Positions 46,690 to 57,869 of a DNA stretch of 64,000 nucleotides are shown one piece after another. A model generated the notes under the pieces. That model was given only the letters and a program-made list of their open reading frames with translations. It was not told where the DNA came from and ran no database searches. Numbering within the stretch: position 1 is the stretch's first letter; every line of letters starts with the position of its first letter. Origin of the DNA: Gloeocapsopsis sp. IPPAS B-1203 (GTDB lineage Bacteria > Cyanobacteriota > Cyanobacteriia > Cyanobacteriales > Chroococcidiopsidaceae); assembly GCF_002749975.1 (NCBI RefSeq), contig NZ_PEIG01000002.1, positions 521,838 through 585,837 on the forward strand. Direction: 5' to 3'. A program made the translations under genes and the position numbers.

Positions 46690-49600
46690 TTAGTTAATTG
46701 TTTGAGTAATATTCGTATCTATTAACAGCGTTGCTGCCCCACTTGTGTAGCAGTCGTACAGTGTTTTGTTGAATGTAGTTTGACCGCCAAATAACCATCC
46801 TTCCCCAGTGGAGGTGACGCGATCGCCTACGTTTCCTTTAACGATGAGTTGATTGCTAGTATCCGATAAGTTAAGCAAGTCAAGGCGTGTTAGCTTCAGA
46901 CTATTATTACCTGTTCCTGTCAGATCAATTATTTCAAAACCCCGCAGTTGGCTACTAGTAGTTGTTGTTAAATCTATCGTGACCCCTGCAGTAAATACTG
47001 CTAAAGTATCTGTACCGCTACCACCGTCTAAACGACGGTCATTTTTACCAAAGCTCAGAATATCATCGCCTGCACCCCCATAAAGCACATCGCGACCTAA
47101 ACCACCCCGCAGCGTGTCATTTCCCCTGCCACCAATTAAGATATCATCGCCCGCAGTACCAGTGAGGACGTCATTACCCGCAGTACCATTCTTGGTCACT
47201 TTGTGGCTAAAGTCTTTACCAAAAACAATATAACTTCTGCCATTTTCAACACCACCACCTCTAGGAGTACTCGTGATGATATCTGCAAAGCCATCACCAT
47301 TGATGTCTCCCGCCGCACGGACTAACTCGTTACCACCCTCATATAAACCGTTAGCCTCTCCCTTGATAACAAAGCCATTGCGACCGTTAAGTGCCGATAA
47401 ATTCAGCCGTGCGCTGAAGCTTTGAGTGCCAAATATCACGTAGGTATCATCAATCTTGTTTGGACTATAGTAATCGCCAAGATAAGAAGCTCGCACTAAC
47501 AAATCGTCAAAGCCATCACCATTGATATCTCCTGCACTACCCACAGAAACACCTGAGAGATCGCTGGGATTAATGCCTGCGATCGCAAATCCGTTACTAC
47601 CATTAAGATTAGCTACATCAATTTGTGCTGCAAAACCACCTGCTTTACCAAACACCACGTAGCTTTCTCCAGCTTCAGTTTTACCATTGGGGCTAGCAAA
47701 AGAAGCTCCAACAATCAAGTCAGTAAATCCATCACCATTGACATCACCTGCGTTACTGACTGAAATACCAAAACGGCTATTAGCAATTCCTTTGAGGGTA
47801 AAGCCATTGTTACCATTGAGATTAGCAACATTAACATTAGCATTCCAACCGCTGGCTTTGCCAAACACAACGTAGCTTTCTCCAGTCTGATTCTGACCAG
47901 CAAAGGGAGAACCGACAATTAAATCGGCGAATCCATCACCATTGATATCACCTGCACCGCTGACAGAGCTACCAAAAAAATTAAATGCATCATTTACTGT
48001 AAGAGCAAAGCCATTGCGCCCATTGAGATTGGCGACATTCACATTGGCATTCCAACCACTTGCTTTGCCAAACACTACATAGGTTTGTGTTGCATCCTCA
48101 CCTGAACCAACGATCAAATCGCTAAACCCATCGCCGTTGATATCTCCCGCACTGCTGACAGAAAAGCTCGAAGCGCCATTGATGGTAAAGCCATTGCGAC
48201 CATTGAGTTTAGTCAAGTCAAAATTGGGACTCCAGTCACTTGCTTTACCAAACACCACATAACTTCCCACCTGATCAGTGCCCAAAATCAAGTCGCTAAA
48301 ACCATCACCGTTAATATCTCCCGCACTGCTAACCGAAAAACCTAAGTATTTAGATGAATTAATTTCCGGAATTTTAAAGCCATTACTACCATTGAGTTGA
48401 GTTAAGTCAAAATTGGCATTCCAACCTTCAGCTTTGCCAAATACCACATAGCTTTTTGAATTTCTCTTATAAAATGGATAACCGCTAATAGCTCCAATCA
48501 CTATATCTGCAAAGCCATCACCGTTAATATCTCCTGCACTGCTGACAGAAAAGCCTAGGCGATCGTAATCCTCAAGTCCTCTAATAGTGAAGCCATTGCT
48601 ACCGTTTAATTCAGATACATCAATGACATCAACAAAACTAGAGTATCGGAAATAACCAGCGTTGAGATTGAGTTTTGAGAAGTTACCTTGAATGATGGCG
48701 ATCAGTTCATTAGATTTGCCATCGCTACGATATAGCGCTATTCCTCTAGGCATACCCTGCGGTGATGCGGCTAAAACATAGTCGGTAGGTTTGCCGTTCA
48801 GACGAATAATTTCGTTGTTTGGATTAAAATCGGTAATCAGGGCATAATCGTTAAGACCAGGAGTAGCAGGGTTGCGATCGTCGTAGAATACGTGAGTTGC
48901 ATTACCCAGCAAGAACGTGTCCCTACCCAATCCGCCTGTTAGGACATCTTTTTCTCCTACTCCATTAGCTGTACCAACTAAGGTGTCATTGCCAGCACCA
49001 CCATTGAGTAAGTCACTCCCTGCTCGACCTTCTAGGCGGTTATCATACACATCACCGTCGATGATGTTATTGAGACTGTTACCAGTACCATCAATACCTC
49101 TAGTACCTAGTCTCAACAAAGGTCCCGATAATTCTAGATTTTCTAAGTTATCACCTAAAGCATATGTTTCAAGTGTAATAACTTTATCTATGCCCGCGTT
49201 TGCAGCTTCAATAATAATATCTTCACTACTAATGTAGTAATTATCATCATTGTCCCCACCGTATAAAACATCTATGCCTTGATTGCCAAAAATAGTAGCG
49301 TAGGAAACCGCACCTATCAATAAATCATTCCCTGCACCACCGTAAAGCGTGTCGTTACCATCTTCGCCGTTGAGTGTATCATTTCCTGCACCACCATGCA
49401 GGATATTGTCAATTTCGTTCCCAATCATATAGTTGTTGAGATTATTGCCAATGCCTTCAACTGCTCTATTTGTGAGGCTCAGGTTTTCAAGGTTACGACC
49501 TAAAATATAGTTGCGTGCAGCGCGGACAGTATCAATGCCTGAATTAAAAGTTTCGTTAATTGTGTCGTTTGTACTATCAATAATATAGGTATCATCTCCC

Positions 49601-49785
49601 GCACCACCGTTGAGAATATCAATACCTAATTCACCATTAAGTGTGTCGTTTCCAAAACCGCCATTAAGTGTGTCATTACCTTCTAATCCAAGCAAGCTAT
49701 CTTTTCCTGCATAACCAAAAATTGAATCTACGGCTAAAGTACCTATTAGTGTGTCGTTACCGATAGTTCCTCTAATAATTGCCAT
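46690..49785 (-). CDS. RTX calcium-binding and FG-GAP repeat protein
   Basis: Secreted protein of 1031 aa. The N-terminal ~300 residues and a region at about 905-965 carry RTX nonapeptides (GGAGNDTL, GGRGNDTLRGGLGRD), which fold on calcium and are typical of type I secretion substrates; there is no N-terminal signal peptide. Between them are seven FG-GAP/integrin-alpha-like repeats, each with LNGxNGF, SVSSAGDINGDGFxDLIVG and YVVFGKA; the GDINGDGF loops also bind calcium. A role in the cell surface or adhesion is likely. The folP-tpiA genes lie upstream on the same strand after a 148-nt gap. Confidence 0.88.
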   Translation of the reverse strand: MAIIRGTIGNDTLIGTLAVDSIFGYAGKDSLLGLEGNDTLNGGFGNDTLNGELGIDILNGGAGDDTYIIDSTNDTINETFNSGIDTVRAARNYILGRNLENLSLTNRAVEGIGNNLNNYMIGNEIDNILHGGAGNDTLNGEDGNDTLYGGAGNDLLIGAVSYATIFGNQGIDVLYGGDNDDNYYISSEDIIIEAANAGIDKVITLETYALGDNLENLELSGPLLRLGTRGIDGTGNSLNNIIDGDVYDNRLEGRAGSDLLNGGAGNDTLVGTANGVGEKDVLTGGLGRDTFLLGNATHVFYDDRNPATPGLNDYALITDFNPNNEIIRLNGKPTDYVLAASPQGMPRGIALYRSDGKSNELIAIIQGNFSKLNLNAGYFRYSSFVDVIDVSELNGSNGFTIRGLEDYDRLGFSVSSAGDINGDGFADIVIGAISGYPFYKRNSKSYVVFGKAEGWNANFDLTQLNGSNGFKIPEINSSKYLGFSVSSAGDINGDGFSDLILGTDQVGSYVVFGKASDWSPNFDLTKLNGRNGFTINGASSFSVSSAGDINGDGFSDLIVGSGEDATQTYVVFGKASGWNANVNVANLNGRNGFALTVNDAFNFFGSSVSGAGDINGDGFADLIVGSPFAGQNQTGESYVVFGKASGWNANVNVANLNGNNGFTLKGIANSRFGISVSNAGDVNGDGFTDLIVGASFASPNGKTEAGESYVVFGKAGGFAAQIDVANLNGSNGFAIAGINPSDLSGVSVGSAGDINGDGFDDLLVRASYLGDYYSPNKIDDTYVIFGTQSFSARLNLSALNGRNGFVIKGEANGLYEGGNELVRAAGDINGDGFADIITSTPRGGGVENGRSYIVFGKDFSHKVTKNGTAGNDVLTGTAGDDILIGGRGNDTLRGGLGRDVLYGGAGDDILSFGKNDRRLDGGSGTDTLAVFTAGVTIDLTTTTSSQLRGFEIIDLTGTGNNSLKLTRLDLLNLSDTSNQLIVKGNVGDRVTSTGEGWLFGGQTTFNKTLYDCYTSGAATLLIDTNITQTIN

Positions 49786-49933
49786 AGTTATCTCACCACT
49801 GCTTTATGTAAGTAATGTCTTTCTTGCCATCCTCTAGCGAGCACTATGTGTTTGTGCTTTGAGAGTAGAGTTAAACGTATGGCATAAACTGATGAAGTTT
49901 TTATTAAAGTTACCGGCATGCGCTAATTTGTAC

Positions 49934-50761
49934 TCAAGTTCTCCACAGAACATCCGCAACGCGACAAACATCGTACATTTCTTGTACATCGTGGACTCGG
50001 AGGATATCTGCACCATTGGCTATAGCCGCACAACAAGCGGCTGCGGTTCCCCAAACTCGTGCTTTGGGTTCTGGCTGATTTAAGATATGTCCTAGAAAAC
50101 TTTTCCGCGATGGTCCCACTAAAATGGGACAATTGAGCGCGCGAAATTTGGATAATTCACGAATGATTTCAATACTTTGGTTGTATTTTTTAGCAAAGCC
50201 AATACCAGGATCGATAATGATGCGATTTTGAGGAATTCCGGCGGCGATCGCCGCACTAATTCGACTTGCTAAAAACGCATAAATTTCCTCGATTAAATCA
50301 TCGTATTCGATATACTGTTGCATCGTTTGTGGCGTACCGCGAATATGCATTAACACAATTGGTACACCAAGCTCAGCCACGGTTGGTAACATATCCGCAT
50401 CAAAAGTTCCTCCAGAAATGTCATTAATGATATCTGCACCAGCAGTAACTGCAGCTTTAGCAACAGTTGCTCGTGTCGTATCAACAGAAATTGGGATAGA
50501 GATTTCTGGACGCAAAACTTGTAATACAGACAATACGCGCTCTCGTTCTTCTTCTGGTGAAACTTCTTCTGCACCTGGGCGCGTGGATTGTCCGCCGATA
50601 TCAAGAATATCTGCACCAGCGGCGACTAAGTGCCGTGCTTGAGCTAACGCAGAAGGTGGGGTGTTAAACTCGCCACCATCACTAAAGCTGTCTGGCGTAA
50701 CATTCAACACTCCCATTAAATAGGTACGCTTACCCCACTCAAACGAGTTTAAGGTTGCCAT
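49934..50761 (-). CDS. folP: Dihydropteroate synthase
   Basis: Condenses p-aminobenzoate with hydroxymethyl-dihydropterin pyrophosphate in folate synthesis (275 aa, normal). The family signatures are MGVLNVTPDSFSDGG near the N-terminus, DIGGQSTRPGAEEVSPEEE, NDISGG, VLMHIRGTPQTMQ, DPGIGFAKKYNQS and the C-terminal RVHDV. It begins 21 nt after the tpiA stop on the same strand, so the two are likely co-transcribed. Confidence 0.96.
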   Translation of the reverse strand: MATLNSFEWGKRTYLMGVLNVTPDSFSDGGEFNTPPSALAQARHLVAAGADILDIGGQSTRPGAEEVSPEEERERVLSVLQVLRPEISIPISVDTTRATVAKAAVTAGADIINDISGGTFDADMLPTVAELGVPIVLMHIRGTPQTMQQYIEYDDLIEEIYAFLASRISAAIAAGIPQNRIIIDPGIGFAKKYNQSIEIIRELSKFRALNCPILVGPSRKSFLGHILNQPEPKARVWGTAAACCAAIANGADILRVHDVQEMYDVCRVADVLWRT

Positions 50762-50782
50762 TGAGTTAACTCTGAGTCACCG

Positions 50783-51508
50783 CTACTGATAATTGACAAT
50801 TCGGGCAAAACTACCTGGTTCTAAGCTTGCCCCGCCGACTAAAACACCGTCAATCTCTGGTTGTGCCATAATTTCATCAATATTGTTTGGCTTCACTGAA
50901 CCACCGTATTGAATTGGCGTATCAGGATAACTTAACTGACTGCGAATTAACCCAATCACGCGGTTTGCTTCAGAGGCTTCGCACGTATCACCCGTTCCAA
51001 TTGCCCAGATTGGTTCGTACGCAATGATCAGATTTTGCTGATCGACTTTCACCAGATCTTTTTCCAACTGCATCGAAATGAGTGCTTCGGTTTCACCCGC
51101 ATCGCGTTGTTGCTTCGTTTCTCCTACACATAAAATTGGAGTCAAACCATGAGCTTGGGCTGCTATTAATCTTTTATTGACTGTTTCATCCGTCTCGCCA
51201 AAAAATTGTCGCCGTTCACTGTGACCAACGATCGCGTAACGTACGCCAATTTCTGTCAGCATAGGAGCCGCAATTTCACCTGTATAAGCTCCTTGAACTT
51301 CCCAGTGAACATTTTGTGCGCCTAACTGCACGCGGCTTCCGTGGAGATTCTTAGAAATTAACGACAGTGCAGTGAACGGAGCGCATAGCACAACGTCTCG
51401 CGCTTCTGGTGTTTGCTCCAAACTGGGCATAAATCCTTGCAAAAACTCCAGGGATTCAGCCTGGGTTTTAAACATTTTCCAATTACCGGCAATAACTATT
51501 TTTCGCAC
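50783..51508 (-). CDS. tpiA: Triosephosphate isomerase
   Basis: Interconverts glyceraldehyde 3-phosphate and dihydroxyacetone phosphate for the Calvin cycle and glycolysis (241 aa). It has the N-terminal VIAGNWKM with the catalytic Lys, [10 protein letters not shown] with the catalytic His, [11 protein letters not shown] with the catalytic Glu and the phosphate loop [10 protein letters not shown] chose GTG 51508 because [11 protein letters not shown] is the usual TIM start; the frame extends 11 codons to a TTG at 51541 that does not look like the family. It is upstream of folP. Confidence 0.96.
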   Translation of the reverse strand: MRKIVIAGNWKMFKTQAESLEFLQGFMPSLEQTPEARDVVLCAPFTALSLISKNLHGSRVQLGAQNVHWEVQGAYTGEIAAPMLTEIGVRYAIVGHSERRQFFGETDETVNKRLIAAQAHGLTPILCVGETKQQRDAGETEALISMQLEKDLVKVDQQNLIIAYEPIWAIGTGDTCEASEANRVIGLIRSQLSYPDTPIQYGGSVKPNNIDEIMAQPEIDGVLVGGASLEPGSFARIVNYQ

Positions 51509-51601
51509 AGGTGACTCAATGAATACAAATCTAAAACACAATGAAATGTAAAAACAGTTTAAAGCTTTAAGGGAGCAATGTCACATTTACAAGTGCGAAT
51601 T

Positions 51602-51637
51602 CTATAGCAGCGGATAGTAGAGGTCAGATGTCAGGGT
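51602..51637 (+). repeat. Dispersed intergenic repeat, second copy of the CTATAGCAG type
   Basis: CTATAGCAG, a 10-nt insert, then AGGTCAGATGTCAGGGTT. It matches the minus strand of 19784-19810 apart from the insert. The remaining gap contains TTAGCTA/TAGTTGCTA heptamer-like repeats at 51680-51736. Confidence 0.6.
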
Positions 51638-51741
51638 TAAAATAGGGTAGACGTAAAAAAGTCACGGCTTAACAAAGCGATTAGCTATTAGCTATTGTTC
51701 TTGAGCTAATTGCCAACCGCTAGTTGCTAATTGCTGTGAAT

Positions 51742-53901
51742 TTATTGATTTGTAGTTGCTGCTTCACGAGCTGCTGCAGCTTGATCGGGATGAATCCCTA
51801 AGCGTGTTAGGTTAATCCGACCTTTGCTGTCCAACTCTCTAACTTTGACAATCACTTCGTCACCTACGGCAACCTCATCCTCGACTCTGCCTACACGGTA
51901 GTCAGCCAACTGAGAAATATGAACCATACCTTCTTTACCAGGCAAGAATTCAACAAAAGCGCCTATTGGAATGATGCGCGTGACTTTACCAGCGTAGACA
52001 TCACCTTCATTCAGCTTGCGAGTCATGCCTTGAACAATATTTTTTGCTCGTTTGGCTTTGCTCTCGTCGATTGCAGAGATTGTGACAGTGCCATCATCTT
52101 CGATATCGATTTTAGCTCCAGTTTCTTCTGTAATCCCTTTAATTGTCTTGCCACCAGGTCCAATTAAAAGACCGATCATTTCTGGATCGATTTTGATTGT
52201 GAGTAATCGCGGAGCAAAGGGCGACATTTCAATGCGCGGTTGCTCAATTGCTTGCATCATTTTTTCTAAAATATGTAACCGCGCTGGTAGGGCTTGTTTT
52301 ATTGCCTGCTCAATGACTTCTAAAGGCAAACCAGAGATTTTCATATCCATTTGCAAGGCTGTGATGCCGCTATCGGTTCCAGCCACTTTAAAGTCCATGT
52401 CACCCAGAAAGTCTTCAATGCCTTGGATATCAGTCAGAACGCGCACTTCGTCGCCTTCTTTAATTAAACCCATTGCCGCACCGCTGACAGGTTTAAGAAT
52501 GGGTACTCCCGCATCCATCAACGCAATTGTAGAACCACAAACGGAACCCATTGAGGTAGAACCGTTGGAAGAGAGGATTTCTGACACGACACGAATGACG
52601 TAGGGAAATTCATTTTTGGGTGGTAATACTGGAATTAGGGCGCGTTCGGCTAATGCTCCATGACCAATTTCTCGACGCCCTGGAGCACGCAGTGGCTTGG
52701 TTTCTCCTACCGAGAATGGTGGGAAGTTGTAATGATGGATATACCGCTTTTCTAAATCTTGCTGGAGATCGTCAGAGAGGTTTTGCGCATCTCCTGGCGT
52801 ACCTAACGTACAAGCAGATAGTACTTGTGTCAATCCACGGTTGAATAAGCCACTACCGTGAACGCGTTTTGGGAGAACACCTACACGACAGGAAACTGGG
52901 CGAACTTCGTCGAGCTTACGACCATCAACACGCACGCTATCTTCAACAATTTGACGGCGCATGAGTTTTTTGGTCAAATCTTTAAACGTATTGCCTACTA
53001 CTTTAGAGTTTGTGGTTGCTGTAACGCGAATAGGGTCTTCTTCTGGTAGTTCAGCGATCGCGGCGACGATTTCTTCTTTAACTCCATCTAACGCCGTATC
53101 GCGGCTATTTTTATCAAGGTCAAATTGTGACAAAATTTGTTTGACAGATTCTTGAGCGCGATCGCGAATAAACTCGACTAATGTCGGTTCTACTTCTACT
53201 GGTGGCTCTTCGTGTATTGCTTCCAAACCCATTTCTGCCATGAGATCTTTTTGCGCTTGAATCAGATCTTGTACAGCTTCGTAACCAAAATCAATTGCTT
53301 CAATAATGTCTTGTTCTGGCAATTGATTCGCTCCAGCCTCCACCATAATCACGCCTGCTGGTGAACCTGCGACGACTAAATCTAAATCTCCCGCTTCAAT
53401 TTCTGCATAGGTGGGATTGATAATAAAGTCATCTCCCACTAAACCAACCCTCACTGCTGCCATTGGACCATCAAATGGAATTTGTGCCAACAACACAGCA
53501 AGGGATGCGCCGGTTACAGCTAATACATCCGGTGGTACTAACTCGTCCATCGACAAAGTTGTTGCAACGATCTGCAAGTCATCTCGCAACCACTGTGGAA
53601 ATAAAGGGCGTAGGGGACGGTCAATTAAACGGCTAGTAAGAATTGCTTTTTCTGGTGGGCGTCCCTCGCGCCGGAGAAAACCACCTGGAATTCGACCAAC
53701 GGAATACAGTCTTTCTTCGTAGTCTACCGTCAGTGGCAGAAAATCAATGCCTTCTCTTGCGGCAGAGCGGGTAGCTGTTACTAACACAGCAGTATCCCCA
53801 GATTGCATTAATACTGACCCACCAGCTTGGGGCGCTAGTAGACCTACGGTCAATCTAATATCCCTTCCGTCAAAGGATATTGACCTATCAATCTCTACCA
53901 T
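51742..53901 (-). CDS. pnp: Polyribonucleotide nucleotidyltransferase (PNPase)
   Basis: Phosphorolytic 3'-5' exoribonuclease that also adds tails in cyanobacteria (719 aa). Two RNase PH domains are present (about residues 10-220 and 310-545; [16 protein letters not shown] and the active-site region [16 protein letters not shown]). An alpha-helical domain separates them. A KH domain (about 555-615, [15 protein letters not shown]) and an S1 domain (about 625-695, [20 protein letters not shown]) follow. The ATG is preceded by GAAGGA. It appears monocistronic. Confidence 0.97.
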   Translation of the reverse strand: MVEIDRSISFDGRDIRLTVGLLAPQAGGSVLMQSGDTAVLVTATRSAAREGIDFLPLTVDYEERLYSVGRIPGGFLRREGRPPEKAILTSRLIDRPLRPLFPQWLRDDLQIVATTLSMDELVPPDVLAVTGASLAVLLAQIPFDGPMAAVRVGLVGDDFIINPTYAEIEAGDLDLVVAGSPAGVIMVEAGANQLPEQDIIEAIDFGYEAVQDLIQAQKDLMAEMGLEAIHEEPPVEVEPTLVEFIRDRAQESVKQILSQFDLDKNSRDTALDGVKEEIVAAIAELPEEDPIRVTATTNSKVVGNTFKDLTKKLMRRQIVEDSVRVDGRKLDEVRPVSCRVGVLPKRVHGSGLFNRGLTQVLSACTLGTPGDAQNLSDDLQQDLEKRYIHHYNFPPFSVGETKPLRAPGRREIGHGALAERALIPVLPPKNEFPYVIRVVSEILSSNGSTSMGSVCGSTIALMDAGVPILKPVSGAAMGLIKEGDEVRVLTDIQGIEDFLGDMDFKVAGTDSGITALQMDMKISGLPLEVIEQAIKQALPARLHILEKMMQAIEQPRIEMSPFAPRLLTIKIDPEMIGLLIGPGGKTIKGITEETGAKIDIEDDGTVTISAIDESKAKRAKNIVQGMTRKLNEGDVYAGKVTRIIPIGAFVEFLPGKEGMVHISQLADYRVGRVEDEVAVGDEVIVKVRELDSKGRINLTRLGIHPDQAAAAREAATTNQ

Positions 53902-54695
53902 TAAGTTTTTTGTCCTTCTTTATCACTTTCTTTTTCTGTGGCAATCCTAGCATTTATAGCCCTGCTACTGCCCTGCAGCGAATGGCAAAATAGAGACTAG
54001 AGTCAAAAGATTAGCGGATAAAGTTTTCAGTATGTGTATATGTCGCTATAAAGAGAAAAAAAATATGGATTAGAGTGAGCTTTGCTACTAATACTTAGTG
54101 TAAATATTTTCAGTAACTTACGATGTACTATAAATACATTCAACGTCTGGTTCACTAAGTAACCTAGCAGCAAAAATTACGTTCAATAGCTCTAATGTTT
54201 CACCATTCCCTCAACTTCCAGATAGTTACGTTTTGCATTATATCAAAATTGAACACTACTGTGGCATAGTTTCAGGGTTCATTAACCTGCAATAATATTA
54301 CTCATTTCAATCTATGTGTAGCCTGTCGTTGCCATTGTAGTTGTACAATTAATCTAAGATCTAAATTTAATAGCTCTATCCGTTAGAAAGTAGATTTAAT
54401 AACAAAAACTACTGTACCTATATAGTCACAATAAAGTAACGAATACATTTTTGAACATTCAAAGCTTACTATAAATAAAGTTTAGATTTTATATGAAATT
54501 AGAGTTAATTTTGAGAATAAATAGTTAGAAAATTTCATTAAACAATAAGATTTTTTAGAAATAATGAAATGTAATACAGAACAAAAGAAAATCAAAATTA
54601 TTCTCAAGCATAGATAACAAACACAATATTAATTTTATAATTTATAAAAACAAGAGCGATTGTAGAGATTTCATGTAAGTTCGAGTAGTTAGTAA
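53902..54695. other. Long AT-rich divergent gap between pnp and the SNF2 gene
   Basis: 794 nt of AT-rich sequence without a supportable gene or RNA. A possible pnp -10 (TATAAAT) lies on the minus strand near 53955. The rest has many stops in all frames. Confidence 0.6.
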
Positions 54696-57600
54696 ATGAC
54701 AATTTTACACGGTAACTGGTTAGCAGAAAAAAACTGTTTATTCGTTTGGGGAGAAACTTGGCGTTCTTTGGGTGGCATTGAGGCATCGTTAGACGATCAT
54801 CCTTTAGTCATGGCACCCGCAGAATTAGAAGAGTGGCTGCATAAATCTGATTTATTACCACAAGTGTCACGTAACTTGTTGAAAACGTTACTAGAAAATA
54901 CAAAAGTTGTGTCATCTGGACGTAACCGCAAGCCTAAGAATAGTCAAGCTAACAGCGTTGTAGAGATCCGATCGCCGTGTGTCCTATTACCAACTTATTC
55001 TGATAAGCAAGAAGGAAGTGCATATCCAATTCATTCAGCAGCATCTCTAGAATCCAACTACTCACTAAAGCCTTGGCGGGTACAAGGTTTATATTTAGAA
55101 CCTTCAGCAGCATTTCAATTTCTCACTTCACTACCATTAGGTACTGCTCATCAAGAAGATGAGTATTTAGGTGGAGATTTACGCTTTTGGTCACACGTTG
55201 CGCGTTGGAGTTTAGATTTACTCAGTCGATGTAAATTCTTGCCTACATTAAACCAGTTTGATGATGCTTTTGCGGCTAGCTGGCGATCGCTATTAGATAG
55301 TGCTGTGGATGCTTCGCGTCTAGAAAAATTTGCCAACGTGATGCCTGAAGTTTGTCTTGCTTATCGCAGCGAGGAGGAAGATTTAAATTCCACATCATCA
55401 TTGTCACCACAGGAATTGCTACTGAGTTTTTTGGATAGCATGATAGATACTCAAATTCGGGCAATGATAGAGGGCACCACCCAACCGAATGTACCATCTC
55501 CTATTCATGAATGGCTACAGGCGTTAACAACTCAAGATCAAAAAGTCAAAGCAGTACCAAATCAACTAGAAAGATTAGCAGCTGTACTCAATGCATGGAC
55601 GGCACCACTTCAGTATCAGATCAATCAGGCTCGTAGCTCATTTCGGACTTGTTTTAGATTACATCCACCCGAAACAGCTAATGAGTGGACATTAGCATAT
55701 GGTTTACAAGCTGCCAATGATGCAGAGTTTGTCGTTGATGCGGCAAGTATTTGGAGTCACCCTGTTGAAGAATGGGTAATTAGCGATCGCACAATTGTTG
55801 AGCCACAGGAAACATTTCTCAAAGGATTAGGGCTAGCTTCTCGGATGTTTGCTCCTGTAGCTGCAAGTTTAGAACAGCAGTACCCGACATTATGTCGTTT
55901 AACACCTTTAGAAGCTTATGACTTTATTAAGTCGATTGCACCACGATTTACAGACAGTGGCTTAGGTGTCATTTTACCGCCAAGTCTAGCAGAACGTGAA
56001 GGCTGGGCGAATCGCCTGGGATTAAAAATTCGGGCAGTAACACCGCGTAAGCAAAAAGAACTAGGCTTGCAAAGCCTATTAAATTTTGAGTGGGAGTTAG
56101 CAATTGGCGGACAAACACTCTCGAAAGCTGAATTTGATCGCTTGGTGACATTGAATAGTCCATTAGTAGAAATTAATGGCGAGTGGGTAGAACTGCGATC
56201 GCAAGATATCAAAACTGCTCAAACCTTTTTTGCCAGCCGTAAAGAGAAGTTATCGCTATCGTTGGAAGATGCTTTGCGCTTGAGTACTGGTGACAGTTTA
56301 GTGATTGAAAAGCTGCCAGTCGTGAATTTTGAAGCAACTGGGGCGTTGCAAGAGTTGATGTCTGCGCTGACTAATAATCAAGCGATCGCGCTACTCCCAA
56401 CACCAAAAAGCTTTCAAGGCGAACTGCGTCCTTATCAAGTACGCGGCTTTAGCTGGCTAGCCTTTCTTGAACGCTGGAATTTAGGTGCGTGTCTCGCCGA
56501 CGATATGGGACTCGGTAAGACGATTCAGTTCATTGCTTTTATGCTGCATCAGAAACAGCAAGAGGCACTCGAAAATCCAACGCTACTTGTTTGTCCAACT
56601 TCAGTTTTAGGTAACTGGGAGCGCGAAGTCAAGAAATTTGGTCCACAATTAAAAGTGATGCTGCACCACGGAGATAAGCGTTCTAAAGGTAAAGCATTTA
56701 TCGCTGCAGTGCGAAAGCACGATTTAGTGATTACAAGTTATGCATTGATTCACCGCGATGTTAAAGATTTACAAAGTGTATCTTGGCAAGGAATTGTGCT
56801 TGATGAGGCACAAAATATTAAAAATCCTGAAGCAAAGCAATCGCAATCTGTTCGCCAACTCGAATCAGCGTTTCGGATTGCACTAACAGGAACTCCAGTA
56901 GAAAACAGACTGCAAGAGTTGTGGTCAATTTTAGATTTTCTCAATCCAGGATATTTAGGCGCACGGCAATTTTTCCAAAGACGCTTTGCAATGCCAATTG
57001 AAAAGTATGGCGATGTTGATTCGTTAACACAGTTGCGATCGCTGGTTCAGCCTTTCATTCTCCGGCGTGTCAAAACTGACCGCGATATTATTCAAGATTT
57101 ACCTGAAAAGCAAGAAATCACTGAGTTTTGTGGAATTAGCCCCGATCAAGCAGCGCTGTATCAACAAGTTGTGGAAAACTCGTTAGCAGAAATTGATGCA
57201 GCAGAAGGTTTACAGCGTCGGGGAATGATTTTAGGGCTGCTTGTTAAACTAAAACAAATATGCAACCATCCGGCACAGTTTCTTAAACAAAATAAAATTG
57301 CTGAACCTCATCAGTCGGGGAAATTACTCCGGCTGGTGGAGATGTTAGAAGAAGCTTTATCAGAAGGCGATCGCGCACTCATTTTTACACAGTTTGCTGA
57401 GTGGGGAAAACTGCTACAACCATACTTACAACAGCAACTACAGCGTGAAATTTTCTTTCTTTATGGCAGTACTTCCAAAAAACAGCGCGAGGAAATGATT
57501 GATCGCTTTCAGCACGATCCACAAGGTCCGCCAATTATGATTCTTTCTTTAAAGGCTGGTGGTGTTGGGTTAAACTTAACTCGTGCTAATCATGTCTTTC

Positions 57601-57869
57601 ATTTTGATCGCTGGTGGAACCCTGCAGTAGAAAACCAAGCAACAGATCGCGTCTTTCGGATCGGTCAAACTCGTAATGTGTTAGTCCACAAATTTGTTTG
57701 TAGTGGCACTTTAGAAGAAAAAATTCACGAAATGATTGAAAGTAAAAAAGCTTTAGCCGAACAAGTCGTCGGTGCTGGTGAACAATGGCTGACGGAATTA
57801 GATACCAATCAGTTACGTAATTTACTCGTTCTAGATCGCAATGCTGTGATTGATGAGGATGCAGAATGA
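54696..57869 (+). CDS. SNF2 family DEAD/DEAH helicase
   Basis: Large SF2 ATPase of the SNF2/RapA-like group (1057 aa). The first ~560 residues are the N-terminal region typical of bacterial SNF2 proteins that pair with SWIM proteins. The motor spans about 575-1040: motif I DDMGLGKT (602-609), VCPTSVLGNWEREV, motif II DEAQ, motif III ALTGTPVEN, and in the second lobe LIFTQFAEWG, motif V LKAGGVGLNL and motif VI QATDRVFRIGQ. It is a cytoplasmic DNA translocase, perhaps a chromatin or transcription remodeller; its target is unknown. Its stop overlaps the next gene's start as ATGA. Confidence 0.92.
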   Translation: MTILHGNWLAEKNCLFVWGETWRSLGGIEASLDDHPLVMAPAELEEWLHKSDLLPQVSRNLLKTLLENTKVVSSGRNRKPKNSQANSVVEIRSPCVLLPTYSDKQEGSAYPIHSAASLESNYSLKPWRVQGLYLEPSAAFQFLTSLPLGTAHQEDEYLGGDLRFWSHVARWSLDLLSRCKFLPTLNQFDDAFAASWRSLLDSAVDASRLEKFANVMPEVCLAYRSEEEDLNSTSSLSPQELLLSFLDSMIDTQIRAMIEGTTQPNVPSPIHEWLQALTTQDQKVKAVPNQLERLAAVLNAWTAPLQYQINQARSSFRTCFRLHPPETANEWTLAYGLQAANDAEFVVDAASIWSHPVEEWVISDRTIVEPQETFLKGLGLASRMFAPVAASLEQQYPTLCRLTPLEAYDFIKSIAPRFTDSGLGVILPPSLAEREGWANRLGLKIRAVTPRKQKELGLQSLLNFEWELAIGGQTLSKAEFDRLVTLNSPLVEINGEWVELRSQDIKTAQTFFASRKEKLSLSLEDALRLSTGDSLVIEKLPVVNFEATGALQELMSALTNNQAIALLPTPKSFQGELRPYQVRGFSWLAFLERWNLGACLADDMGLGKTIQFIAFMLHQKQQEALENPTLLVCPTSVLGNWEREVKKFGPQLKVMLHHGDKRSKGKAFIAAVRKHDLVITSYALIHRDVKDLQSVSWQGIVLDEAQNIKNPEAKQSQSVRQLESAFRIALTGTPVENRLQELWSILDFLNPGYLGARQFFQRRFAMPIEKYGDVDSLTQLRSLVQPFILRRVKTDRDIIQDLPEKQEITEFCGISPDQAALYQQVVENSLAEIDAAEGLQRRGMILGLLVKLKQICNHPAQFLKQNKIAEPHQSGKLLRLVEMLEEALSEGDRALIFTQFAEWGKLLQPYLQQQLQREIFFLYGSTSKKQREEMIDRFQHDPQGPPIMILSLKAGGVGLNLTRANHVFHFDRWWNPAVENQATDRVFRIGQTRNVLVHKFVCSGTLEEKIHEMIESKKALAEQVVGAGEQWLTELDTNQLRNLLVLDRNAVIDEDAE

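Noticed and set aside
48917..49237. A 106-codon plus-strand frame opposite the RTX gene
   Set aside because: It reads the complement of the glycine-rich repeats and gives a Pro/Ser-rich product typical of a shadow frame.
52052..52603. A 183-codon open frame on the plus strand inside pnp
   Set aside because: It is the antisense shadow of pnp, a certain gene; its residues show no domain and no ribosome site.
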